From Elusimicrobiaceae bacterium (lineage in GTDB: Bacteria > Elusimicrobiota > Elusimicrobia > Elusimicrobiales > Elusimicrobiaceae), in assembly GCA_017528825.1 (NCBI GenBank), contig JAFXOI010000005.1, positions 1-64,000 on the forward strand: a stretch of 64,000 nt of DNA, written 5' to 3'. Below, piece by piece: positions 24,852 through 32,198 of the stretch. A program made the translations under genes and the position numbers. The first letter of the stretch is position 1. Each line of letters opens with the position of its first letter. Under the pieces are notes generated by a model. It was not told where the DNA came from and ran no database searches. It saw only the letters and a program-made list of their open reading frames with translations.

Positions 24852-25262
24852 ATGAGTAACCGAAGGATGGCCCGCGAATGTGCTTTGCAATGTTTATACT
24901 ATGCCGACAGTGCCAAATTGGCTGACGGCACCCAAGTGGCGCCCTATACGGCTGATTTTGAGAGAGAACTGGGCGAATACTTTCCGTTCTGCAAAGATTT
25001 GGTAGACGGCACTGCTCACTACTTACCTCAAATTGATATCCTCGTATCCAAATATGCCAAGAACTGGACTATTAACCGAATGTCAGTAGTAGACCGTTCC
25101 ATTTTGCGTATGGCTGCTTACGAACTAGTATTTAGCAAAGAAAAAACTCCGGTGCCGGCTATTATTGACGAAGCTATTGAGCTGGCCAAAAAATTTTCTA
25201 CCGATAATTCCAGCAAATTTATCAACGGCTTACTTGACCAGTTGAAAAAAGAACGTAAATAA
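24852..25262 (+). CDS. nusB: Transcription antitermination factor NusB
   Basis: A 136-residue all-helical protein with the usual RRMARECALQCLY start, ILRMAAYEL and the terminal FINGLLDQL. NusB with NusE (S10) binds boxA and supports rRNA transcription. ATG 24852 follows an AAGGGGAA ribosome site; the upstream ATG at 24834 lies before the ribosome site. A T/A-rich promoter-like region (TTGTAA, TATAAA) lies in the 100 nt upstream. It is followed by ligA after 9 nt. Confidence 0.93.
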   Translation: MSNRRMARECALQCLYYADSAKLADGTQVAPYTADFERELGEYFPFCKDLVDGTAHYLPQIDILVSKYAKNWTINRMSVVDRSILRMAAYELVFSKEKTPVPAIIDEAIELAKKFSTDNSSKFINGLLDQLKKERK

Positions 25263-25271
25263 AGAAACGTT

Positions 25272-27257
25272 ATGGCTTTTAATCCTGCCGAAGAAATTGC
25301 CCGTCTGCGTAAAGAAATAGAATTTCACAATCATCAGTATTATGATTTAGATGACCCTATTCTTTCCGACACACAGTATGACGAGCTGTATCAGCGATTA
25401 AAAGAGTTGGAATCTCGCTACCCGCAGTTCATCACCGTTGATTCTCCTACACAAAAAATAGGCGGCCGCGCCAGCGCTACGTTTGCTCCCGTTACCCATG
25501 GAGTACCAATGATGAGTTTGGATAATTCCTACAATGCGCAAGACGTGTTGGCTTGGCATGAACGTTGCTGTAAAGGGCTAGCCAATACTTCTTTTGAAAT
25601 GGTGTTGGAAGCAAAAATTGACGGAGTGTCTTGCTCGCTTAGTTATGTAGACGGCGTGCTTACTACTGCGGCCAGCAGAGGAGACGGCAAAGTAGGGGAA
25701 GATATTACCGCCAATGTACTGCATGTACACGGCATTCCGCACCGCCTGCAAAATGCACCTGCCGGCGTGCTGGAAATACGCGGTGAAATTTATTTGAACA
25801 AAGCTGATTTGGCCTCCTTAAATGAAAAACAGGCAGCCCAAAACCAATTAATTTTTGCCAATACCCGCAATGCGGCGGCCGGTTCTCTGCGTCAAAAAGA
25901 CCCTGCCATTTCTGCCTCCCGGCCTCTACGTTTTTTTGCTCATTCGTTTGGTCGCGGCGATATTATGGCAGAAAGTTTTAGCGGATTTATCGCTGCTTGC
26001 CAACAATGGGGTTTTGACGTTTCACCGGTACGACTGCAAACTGCGGATATTAAACAAATTATTCAGTTTTATAAAGATTTTGACACGCAGCGCCATGAGT
26101 TACCCTTTGATACAGACGGGCTGGTCATTAAAGTCAATTCTTTTGAGCAACAATTGATTTTGGGTAACACGGCTAAAAGTCCGCGTTGGGCCATCGCTTT
26201 TAAATATCCCGCCGAACAAGCCACCACCACCGTCAATCATGTTTTATTTTCCGTGGGACGTTCGGGCATTATCACACCGGTGGCCCAAGTGCAACCGGTA
26301 TCGTGTGCCGGGGTAGTAATTTCCAATGCTACCTTACATAATTTTGACGAAATTAAACGCTTAGGTCTGCGTGTCGGGGATAAAATTATTATCGAGCGCG
26401 CCGGAGAAGTAATTCCAAAAGTAGTTAAGGTGGTGGAGCATATCGGTCAAGAAGAAATTGTGCCGCCGACAACATGCCCCGCCTGCGGACGGCCGGTTTA
26501 TAAAGCTGAAGGGGAAGTGGGATACTATTGTGTCAATCCCGCCTGTCCGGCCCAAGTGAAGGGGCGCATTTTGCACTATGCCAGCCGAGGAGCTATGGAT
26601 ATCGACGGCATGGGTGATGCCGCCGTTGAAGAACTGGTAGACCGTAATTTCGTAAAAGATTTTGCCGATTTATATCAACTTCACTTTTTCCATTTATTAT
26701 CACTGGAAAATTTCAAAGAAAAAAAATCTCAAAATTTACTCGACGGATTAGAGGCCAGCAAAAAACGTCCTCTCTCACGCTTGCTTTTTGCACTGGGGAT
26801 TGCCTTTGTAGGGGCTAAAACTGCGGAAACTTTAGCAGATCATTTTCATACCTTGGATGCTTTAATGCAGGCCAGCCGTGAAGAATTGCAAAACATTCCC
26901 GACATTGGCGAGGCAGTTTCCCAAAGCGTGTATGATTTCTTTCATGATCCGGCCGCTCGGGAACAGATAGAAAAATTGCGTCAATTAGGTGTCAACTTTA
27001 CCCAGCCGGAAAAACAAGTTTCTTCCCGCGTATTAGAAGGGAAAACGATTGTATTTACCGGAGAAATAGAGGGTCTCTCCCGCACGCAGGCAGAGTTACT
27101 TGCACGACAACACGGAGCCAAAACCAGCGGCACCGTTTCCTCTAAAACCTCTTTTGTGGTAGCCGCAAAAGCCGCCGGACTCAAATTGAAAAAAGCACAA
27201 ACATTAGGTGTACCCGTAATTACTCCGGAAGAATTTTTCAAAATGATCCAACCTTAA
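25272..27257 (+). CDS. ligA: NAD-dependent DNA ligase LigA
   Basis: A 661-residue ligase of normal length. In order: Ia domain with HNHQYY, adenylation domain with the nucleophile lysine in EAKIDGVS, OB fold, a Cys4 zinc finger (CPAC...YYCVNPACP, about residues 400-425), helix-hairpin-helix repeats, and a C-terminal BRCT domain (about 585-661). It seals nicks in replication and repair. No ribosome site is obvious, consistent with coupling to nusB. Confidence 0.97.
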   Translation: MAFNPAEEIARLRKEIEFHNHQYYDLDDPILSDTQYDELYQRLKELESRYPQFITVDSPTQKIGGRASATFAPVTHGVPMMSLDNSYNAQDVLAWHERCCKGLANTSFEMVLEAKIDGVSCSLSYVDGVLTTAASRGDGKVGEDITANVLHVHGIPHRLQNAPAGVLEIRGEIYLNKADLASLNEKQAAQNQLIFANTRNAAAGSLRQKDPAISASRPLRFFAHSFGRGDIMAESFSGFIAACQQWGFDVSPVRLQTADIKQIIQFYKDFDTQRHELPFDTDGLVIKVNSFEQQLILGNTAKSPRWAIAFKYPAEQATTTVNHVLFSVGRSGIITPVAQVQPVSCAGVVISNATLHNFDEIKRLGLRVGDKIIIERAGEVIPKVVKVVEHIGQEEIVPPTTCPACGRPVYKAEGEVGYYCVNPACPAQVKGRILHYASRGAMDIDGMGDAAVEELVDRNFVKDFADLYQLHFFHLLSLENFKEKKSQNLLDGLEASKKRPLSRLLFALGIAFVGAKTAETLADHFHTLDALMQASREELQNIPDIGEAVSQSVYDFFHDPAAREQIEKLRQLGVNFTQPEKQVSSRVLEGKTIVFTGEIEGLSRTQAELLARQHGAKTSGTVSSKTSFVVAAKAAGLKLKKAQTLGVPVITPEEFFKMIQP

Positions 27258-27316
27258 AAGTTTTACATTCCCCATTTCTTACCGATAATTTGCAACTTGC
27301 AATATGCAAAATTTGT

Positions 27317-27322
27317 TATACT
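27317..27322 (+). promoter_or_regulatory. -10 element of pilin leader C
   Basis: TATACT preceded by AAATTTGT, the same 14-nt text as before leader D on the other strand (34349-34354). Segment 1 of the leader starts 23 nt downstream. No conserved -35 is apparent. Confidence 0.6.
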
Positions 27323-27345
27323 AAAAAAGACGTATACAATTTGAT

Positions 27346-27562
27346 CTGTTTTTGGAACCGTATATGGAATACGGAGAGCCCTAAAAGGGTCCTTATCCCG
27401 CCAAAAACAGCCGATATAAAGCACAAAATGAACGGCTTAATTACCCGTTTGTTTTGTGCTCAATGTTTACCGCCTTTTGGCGGTAAACTACGGCTGTTTG
27501 CTTTTGGGATCTGGGATAAGGGCTCAAGGTAAACAGCCGTTTTTCATATCCGTTTTCCAAAA
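27346..27562 (+). promoter_or_regulatory. Structured pilin leader, copy C: terminator/antiterminator attenuator
   Basis: Segment 1 27346-27355 (CTGTTTTTGG), segment 2 27401-27413 (CCAAAAACAGCCG), segment 3 27491-27499 (CGGCTGTTT), segment 4 27531-27539 (AAACAGCCG), U5 27540-27544. 1:2 is a perfect 10-bp helix, 2:3 a perfect 9-bp helix, 3:4 a perfect 9-bp terminator stem extended by further pairs. Long-range helix CCTTATCCC (27391-27399) / GGGATAAGG (27513-27521). Hairpins: P2 27358-27374, P3 27379-27389, P6 27420-27460 (AGCACAAAATGAACGG with CCGTTTGTTTTGTGCT), P7 27465-27488 (10 bp). Outermost helix 27350-27357 with 27555-27562. Confidence 0.9.
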
Positions 27563-27587
27563 GCAAAAACTAATAAGGAGAATGAAT

Positions 27588-28076
27588 ATGAAACGCAAAC
27601 AAGGTTTTACTCTTATAGAACTACTGGTAGTGGTACTGATTATTGGCATTTTGTCTGCCATTGCCTTGCCGCAATATCAAAAAGCTGTTAAAAAAGCTGA
27701 CTTTGCAGAAGCTATGCTTAACCTAAAAACAATGGGAGAAGCACAACAAACATGCAAATTAGCTACTGGCGAGGATTATTGTACTTTTGAAGAAATGGGA
27801 ATAGACATTGGTGTGGCAGGAAACGGCGGAGGAATAAGCTCAATAGTTTCTGATTTAGGTAGAGAAACAAAAAATTTTGTTTATACTTCTTCACCGACTA
27901 ATGGTACTGGTTTAGTAGCAGCAGAATATAAAAAAGAAGATGTTTGTATCTGTTATTTCCAAGACGGACATTTCGAACTGATGACAGACGATTGTAATCA
28001 TCCAAACAAAACTTCTTTAAATTACTTTAAATTATTAAATATACCTGAAGAAAATACCGCTTGTGGTTGCTGTTAA
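27588..28076 (+). CDS. Type IV pilin-like protein (leader copy C)
   Basis: A 162-residue pilin precursor, [19 protein letters not shown], then ALPQYQKAVKKADFAEAML. The head carries seven cysteines, more than the other copies, ending in CGCC at the C-terminus, so multiple disulfides or a metal site are possible. ATG 27588 is 7 nt after the AAGGAG ribosome site; ATG 27582 is only 1 nt away. The gene is monocistronic with leader C before it and a terminator after it. Confidence 0.92.
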   Translation: MKRKQGFTLIELLVVVLIIGILSAIALPQYQKAVKKADFAEAMLNLKTMGEAQQTCKLATGEDYCTFEEMGIDIGVAGNGGGISSIVSDLGRETKNFVYTSSPTNGTGLVAAEYKKEDVCICYFQDGHFELMTDDCNHPNKTSLNYFKLLNIPEENTACGCC

Positions 28077-28081
28077 ATAAC

Positions 28082-28113
28082 AAAACCCCGACACAATTTG
28101 TGTCGGGGTTTTT
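28082..28113 (+). terminator. Bidirectional terminator between pilin C and rplT
   Basis: Long stem built on AACCCCGACAC / GTGTCGGGGTT with T tails on both strands; ends both the pilin and the infC-rpmI-rplT transcripts. Confidence 0.88.
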
Positions 28114-28144
28114 GTAAATATACAACTAAAGTTGTGCTTTACAA

Positions 28145-28492
28145 TTAAGCTTTCTTGGCTACATCTACGAGTTGTTTGAAAGACACGGGGTCCTTAATCG
28201 CCATTTCAGACAACATTTTGCGGTTTAAGGTGATACCGGCTTTCGTAAGCCCGTTAATGAACTTAGAATAGCTTAAGCCTTCTTCGCGCACGGCAGCGTT
28301 GATACGGGTAATCCACAATTGGCGATACGTATGTTTTTTATCGCGGCGGTCCACATAAGAGTGTACCCACGATTTACCCAATTGCTGGGTAGCCATACGT
28401 AAACGACGGGATTTATCTCCGTAATAGCCGCTGGCGGCTCTTAATAATTTTTTCTTCCGGGCGTGCCGGGGAACGCTGAATTTAATTCTCAT
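28145..28492 (-). CDS. rplT: 50S ribosomal protein L20
   Basis: A 115-residue L20, normal length, with the basic helical N-terminus ([17 protein letters not shown]) and [12 protein letters not shown]. It is needed for early 50S assembly and in some bacteria represses the operon. Last gene of infC-rpmI-rplT. Confidence 0.97.
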   Translation of the reverse strand: MRIKFSVPRHARKKKLLRAASGYYGDKSRRLRMATQQLGKSWVHSYVDRRDKKHTYRQLWITRINAAVREEGLSYSKFINGLTKAGITLNRKMLSEMAIKDPVSFKQLVDVAKKA

Positions 28493-28505
28493 ATTGCTTC
28501 ACCTC

Positions 28506-28712
28506 TTATTTTGCCATCGGCATTTGTTTCTGCAAGATGCGTCCGTTGATGGAGTTCTTTTCAATCACTCCGGTTTGGCGCATGTCGTGTTTACGAGAAG
28601 CAGAAACAGGCGTAAGCAAATGTTTTCTGCCGGCTTTGCGGTGGGTATATTTACCCTTGGCTGTTAAGCGAAAGCGTTTTTTGGCTCCGCTGTGGTTTTT
28701 CATTTTAGGCAT
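28506..28712 (-). CDS. rpmI: 50S ribosomal protein L35
   Basis: A 68-residue basic protein starting [17 protein letters not shown] and ending near the usual length. It lies 13 nt upstream of rplT and about 100 nt after infC, the conserved order. Confidence 0.96.
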   Translation of the reverse strand: MPKMKNHSGAKKRFRLTAKGKYTHRKAGRKHLLTPVSASRKHDMRQTGVIEKNSINGRILQKQMPMAK

Positions 28713-28814
28713 TTTAATTTCCTTTTAGTAAGTTAGCGAGGCCCGAACGAAACGGACCGACGCCCCTCCCCTACGCAAACCCTGCGCGGGCAGGTGTTTT
28801 TTATCAAAAGAAAG

Positions 28815-29354
28815 TTAATTCTTAGGAACAAAGGTCATAGACATCCGATTGCCCAACTGCTGCAATCCGCCGTCTACCGTGGCAAGAGGCTCTAAACGCT
28901 TAGCCGCGTCGTTGAGCATCTGCTCACCTAGTTCCTTGTGCTGATTTTCGCGGCCGTGAAACACGACCACTAAACGCACTTGATCTTTCTTTTTCAAAAA
29001 TCCTTCGATTTGTCTAAGTTTGACGTCCAAATCATGCGGAGCAATACGCGATTTAATGCGCAACTCTTTTAAGGTTACTTTGCTCTGCTTTTTCTTGGCG
29101 TCTTTCTCTTTTTTGCTCTGTTCGAAAACATACTTGTTGTAATCGAGTATTTTACAAACAGGCGGCTGGGCGTTGGGTGAAATTTCCACTAAGTCCAGCT
29201 CTTGTTCTTTGGCCAGCGCGATGGCTTTATGGGTAGGCAACACGCCTATCATCGCACCGTCGCTGTCAATTACTCTGACTTCTTCCGCACGAATATTTCC
29301 GTTGCGGGTGTACAAATCTTTCTTAAAAACTCTTTTGTTATCAAATCTGGCCAT
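28815..29354 (-). CDS. infC: Translation initiation factor IF-3
   Basis: A 179-residue IF-3 with N-domain VRVIDSDGAMIGV and LDLVEISPNAQPPVCKI, the lysine-rich linker, and C-domain RIAPHDLDVKLRQ and VVFHGREN. The start codon is ATG, so the AUU autoregulation known in enteric bacteria does not apply here. The ribosome site is weak. A good promoter lies 45 nt upstream, overlapping the terminator of the previous gene. Confidence 0.96.
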   Translation of the reverse strand: MARFDNKRVFKKDLYTRNGNIRAEEVRVIDSDGAMIGVLPTHKAIALAKEQELDLVEISPNAQPPVCKILDYNKYVFEQSKKEKDAKKKQSKVTLKELRIKSRIAPHDLDVKLRQIEGFLKKKDQVRLVVVFHGRENQHKELGEQMLNDAAKRLEPLATVDGGLQQLGNRMSMTFVPKN

Positions 29355-29368
29355 TTTCTATTCTTTTG

Positions 29369-29398
29369 AAAAAAATAGTCCCTTTTCAGGACTATTTT
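29369..29398 (-). terminator. Terminator of the ankyrin gene, overlapping the infC start site
   Basis: On the minus strand, AAAATAGTCC / GGACTATTTT (29389-29398, 29372-29381) with a 7-nt loop and seven U. The infC -10 (29399-29404) abuts it, so a start 6-7 nt downstream would fall inside the first arm. Transcripts from the ankyrin gene would form the full stem; infC transcripts would carry only about 4-5 bp of it. Confidence 0.75.
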
Positions 29399-29428
29399 AT
29401 TATACAAAGTTAACGGAAATAGTGTCAA
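29399..29428 (-). promoter_or_regulatory. infC: Promoter of infC-rpmI-rplT
   Basis: -35 TTGACA (29423-29428), 18-nt spacer, -10 TATAAT (29399-29404): the best consensus match in the window. Confidence 0.85.
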
Positions 29429-29451
29429 TCAACATAACACCCGTGGGCCCA

Positions 29452-30099
29452 TTAACCGCGCACCACTAGGAAAGGAGCGGCATCGGCAATCATGTTCTGC
29501 ACAGCCCGCATAGACTCACGATGTTTAGCAAGATAGTGCTGTGTGTAGGTATCTTGATACAAAGCGTGCGCGAGTTGCCACATGGTTTGATTACCCATAC
29601 TGCATTGTTTGATGAGCTCTTCCTTTTTAATTTCCGCTACATGGCGATTCAGCCCGGCACCTTGCAAAGCCATTGTAGTGCGTTTTAATTGCTGATATAA
29701 ATCTGTTTGCGGAAAATACTGCAAGAAGATATCCTCATGGTTATACATAACGTGAGCGGTCATCGGGGTCTCTCCGGCTTTATTGCGTTGAGACAACAAC
29801 GTTTCCCGGGTATGCTCATCCAGTAAATTCCACAGAAAAGAAAACATTTCTTTGGAAGAAGCTAAATGCAAAATGTTATTTCCGTGAGTATCTACCTCCT
29901 GTAGCGAATAATACGGAGCGTTCACCAGTTCTTTTCTAAATTCCGCTACTTTGCCTTGTCTGGCAAGCGCCAAAAATGTTTGCCCCTTGCTAGCCATACG
30001 AGCCGCGGCATTTACCCTAGCGCTTTGTTCTTCACTCATGTGAGCAAAAGATGCTGACACTAAAAACAGTAACACAAAAATTGCTAAAAATTTCTTCAT
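29452..30099 (-). CDS. Secreted ankyrin-repeat-like protein
   Basis: A 215-residue protein with a signal peptide (MKKFLAIFVLLFLVSASFA). Residues about 60-120 read as one to two ankyrin units (DTHGNNILHLA and NKAGETPMTAHVM are the typical beta-turn/helix starts). The rest is helical without a family I recognise. Ankyrin repeats mediate protein contacts; the partner is unknown. A GGAGGGG ribosome site precedes the ATG. The gene appears monocistronic, ending at the terminator that overlaps the infC promoter. Confidence 0.75.
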   Translation of the reverse strand: MKKFLAIFVLLFLVSASFAHMSEEQSARVNAAARMASKGQTFLALARQGKVAEFRKELVNAPYYSLQEVDTHGNNILHLASSKEMFSFLWNLLDEHTRETLLSQRNKAGETPMTAHVMYNHEDIFLQYFPQTDLYQQLKRTTMALQGAGLNRHVAEIKKEELIKQCSMGNQTMWQLAHALYQDTYTQHYLAKHRESMRAVQNMIADAAPFLVVRG

Positions 30100-30253
30100 A
30101 ACCCCTCCTACTACTTATAGCATAGCCTTTCTTACGACGCGGCAACAGAGTCTTTAGACCTAAAGTCCCATAAAATTAGGGCCTAAGCAATATCTGGGCC
30201 CTCTTTGCAGTTACGTAGATAAATGTGGAAAAATTAGCGCAGTTAAACGCCAT

Positions 30254-30279
30254 AAAAAAAGACTCCCGAAGGAGTCTTC
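30254..30279 (-). terminator. Terminator of tRNA-Gly (GCC)
   Basis: GACTCC-CGAA-GGAGTC followed on the minus strand by seven U, immediately after the tRNA. Between it and the ankyrin gene (30100-30253) I see no gene; a CTAAAGTCC/GGGCCT-rich inverted patch lies near 30160-30210. Confidence 0.85.
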
Positions 30280-30283
30280 TAAA

Positions 30284-30357
30284 TGGAGCGGGCGAAGAGA
30301 ATCGAACTCTCGTCTCAACCTTGGCAAGGTCGCGTTCTACCATTGAACCACGCCCGC
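30284..30357 (-). tRNA. tRNA-Gly (GCC anticodon)
   Basis: Acceptor GCGGGCG/CGCCCGC, anticodon stem CGACC/GGTTG with loop TTGCCAA, T loop TTCGATT, and an encoded CCA, unlike the tRNA-Gly (UCC) at 15758. Confidence 0.95.
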
Positions 30358-30389
30358 AAAATCTTGCCGTAATAAAATTATAGCAAATT

Positions 30390-31244
30390 TTATTTCAAAA
30401 GTGTAGCGGAAATATTTTTTAAGTACGTATTTTCCTGCACCGCTTTACGTACCGCCGGATTTTGTTTCAGTGCGCGCAACGTCGGGCTGTTATTAATTAA
30501 AGCAGCCGCCTCTGCCGGATGATCCCGGTAGTATTTAGCCGCTTTACTAATTAATAAATAAGAAAACAAACGGCTGCCTGCCAAAGCTCTAAGCACCTTT
30601 TCGGAAGCTAACACCTTTTGTACGATATCTTGCGCAAAGAAACGCTGCAACTTTTCTTCTTGCTTGGCCATATTAGCCAATGCTTCCGGAGTGGCCAGCA
30701 AAGGCGCTACGTCCGCTCTTTCCTTAAATTTTTTGGCCAACTCATCGTTATTAAATAAGTAACGCAACAATTCCGGATCTTGTATGTTCGCTTCTACATT
30801 AATAGACAAAGCAAAAGGAGCTTCCCCAATCGTTTTATAATTGTTCTCCGTGAGTGCGCGGAAATTATAACGACTAATCACCGGCAACATAGAACCGGAT
30901 TGCTCTACCGTCACATTGCGGTCTTGGCCTTCTGAAATTTGAATGACTTTGCGTCCAGTATTAGGAGAGAAAGTGTGATCTACCACTAGCCCCTTTAACA
31001 CCGTTGGATCTAAAGAACGAGAGACATTATCTGCCCGGTGTTGAGCGGTCAAAATGAAGAGCAAAGATACCAACACTAAGAAAAATATGCCACCGCCTAC
31101 ATACATCGTCATCTTGTTCGTTTTCTGAGAAGACGAAGCAGCCTTAGCGGTTTGATCGACTAGTTCCTGTGCTTGTACGTTTTGTGTCTGCTTGCGAAAT
31201 TTTTGCGGATTGCGCAAACGTTCCATCAGTTCTTTTTGATCCAT
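30390..31244 (-). CDS. Unknown single-pass membrane protein, 284 residues
   Basis: I do not recognise the family. A charged, Gln-rich cytoplasmic N-terminus of about 45 residues is followed by one transmembrane helix ([19 protein letters not shown], about residues 47-65) and a periplasmic domain rich in Ala, Leu and Lys. The start [16 protein letters not shown] at 31244 is chosen because upstream codons run into non-homologous text; there is no clear ribosome site. It is divergent from yjbQ, and tRNA-Gly follows on the same strand. Confidence 0.7.
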   Translation of the reverse strand: MDQKELMERLRNPQKFRKQTQNVQAQELVDQTAKAASSSQKTNKMTMYVGGGIFFLVLVSLLFILTAQHRADNVSRSLDPTVLKGLVVDHTFSPNTGRKVIQISEGQDRNVTVEQSGSMLPVISRYNFRALTENNYKTIGEAPFALSINVEANIQDPELLRYLFNNDELAKKFKERADVAPLLATPEALANMAKQEEKLQRFFAQDIVQKVLASEKVLRALAGSRLFSYLLISKAAKYYRDHPAEAAALINNSPTLRALKQNPAVRKAVQENTYLKNISATLLK

Positions 31245-31307
31245 AGTTACATTGTAACAAATAAATCCACGCGCTATGCAAGCCATCCACAACTGTTGCG
31301 GATTTGC

Positions 31308-31313
31308 TATAGT
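31308..31313 (+). promoter_or_regulatory. -10 element immediately before yjbQ (leaderless start likely)
   Basis: TATAGT ends 6 nt before the ATG at 31320, the usual distance to a transcription start, and there is no ribosome site. The yjbQ mRNA could begin at or next to its start codon. Confidence 0.5.
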
Positions 31314-31319
31314 TTATAT

Positions 31320-31736
31320 ATGAAATCTCATACAGAATATTTAACTATTTGTACCGACAAACCTTACGACATCGTCAATATCACCCCGCAAGTGGAAGCA
31401 GCACTGGCTAAAAGTGGCATTCAAGAAGGCTTGTGTTTGGTTAATTCCATGCACATTACCTCGTCGGTGTTTATTAATGATAATGAACGCGGCCTGCACG
31501 CTGACTTTTTGCGTTGGGTAGAAAAATTAGCTCCTTACGGACTGGATAAATACCAACACAATTTAACCGGAGAAGATAACGGAGACGCCCATTTGAAACG
31601 TACGATTATGGGGCGTGAAGTGGTGGTGGCAGTTACAAAAGGACAGCTGGACTTTGGACCGTGGGAAACCATTTTCTACGGGGAATTTGACGGTCAGCGC
31701 AACAAACGCATTTTAATTAAAATCATAGGGGAATAA
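31320..31736 (+). CDS. YjbQ/UPF0047 family protein
   Basis: A 138-residue protein of the UPF0047 family. Conserved pieces are [14 protein letters not shown], the HLKR ([10 protein letters not shown]) metal-site region and the terminal [16 protein letters not shown]-type block (here [14 protein letters not shown]). Family members show weak thiamine-phosphate synthase activity in E. coli, but the true role is unsettled. It is followed after 1 nt by a thioesterase gene. Confidence 0.88.
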   Translation: MKSHTEYLTICTDKPYDIVNITPQVEAALAKSGIQEGLCLVNSMHITSSVFINDNERGLHADFLRWVEKLAPYGLDKYQHNLTGEDNGDAHLKRTIMGREVVVAVTKGQLDFGPWETIFYGEFDGQRNKRILIKIIGE

Positions 31737-31737
31737 A

Positions 31738-32115
31738 ATGAAAAAAACTATTTTTTATCACGATACCGATTGTGGCGGCGTGGTATATTACGGCAATTAT
31801 TTGAAATTTTTTGAAGAAGCCCGCACCCTTTATATGAAAGAAAAAGGGTTCTCCATCCCGGAGCTGATGAAACAAGGATTATTCTTTGTAGTAGCACGGC
31901 AAGAGGTGGAATACAAGTACCCCCTTCAATACGCTGACGAAATTGAAGTAAGCACCAAAATTTTGGAAGTGTCCGACATTAAAATCGTGTTTGAAAACAT
32001 CATCACCAATCAAAACGGTCGCCTCTGTACCAAAGGAAAAACCACCTTGGTCTGCGTCAATAAAAACGGTATGCCCACCCCAATGGGCGTCGATGTCAAA
32101 CAAGCCATGAAATAA
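31738..32115 (+). CDS. Hotdog-fold acyl-CoA thioesterase (YbgC/4HBT family)
   Basis: A 125-residue hotdog protein. The catalytic-loop text HDTDCGGVVYYGNYLKFFEEART matches the YbgC signature in shortened form (DTDxxGVVYxxxYLxFFExAR), with the active-site Asp at about residue 11. It hydrolyses short or medium acyl-CoA or acyl-ACP thioesters; in many bacteria ybgC lies with tol-pal, which is not the case here. It is coupled to yjbQ (GGGGAATAAAATG) and ends at a strong terminator. Confidence 0.88.
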   Translation: MKKTIFYHDTDCGGVVYYGNYLKFFEEARTLYMKEKGFSIPELMKQGLFFVVARQEVEYKYPLQYADEIEVSTKILEVSDIKIVFENIITNQNGRLCTKGKTTLVCVNKNGMPTPMGVDVKQAMK

Positions 32116-32126
32116 CTTTTTATTTC

Positions 32127-32157
32127 GAAAAACCCCGCCTAAACCGCGGGGCTTTTT
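32127..32157 (+). terminator. Terminator between the thioesterase gene and glnA
   Basis: CCCCGC / GCGGGG stem (32133-32138, 32146-32151) with A-run before and T5 after. Confidence 0.85.
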
Positions 32158-32198
32158 GTATAATAATTTTTTAGAAAATTTATCAAACGGGTACTAAT

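Noticed and set aside
27291-27302. TTGCAA as -35 of pilin leader C
   Set aside because: Spacing to TATACT is 14 or 21 nt and the motif is not shared by the other leaders.
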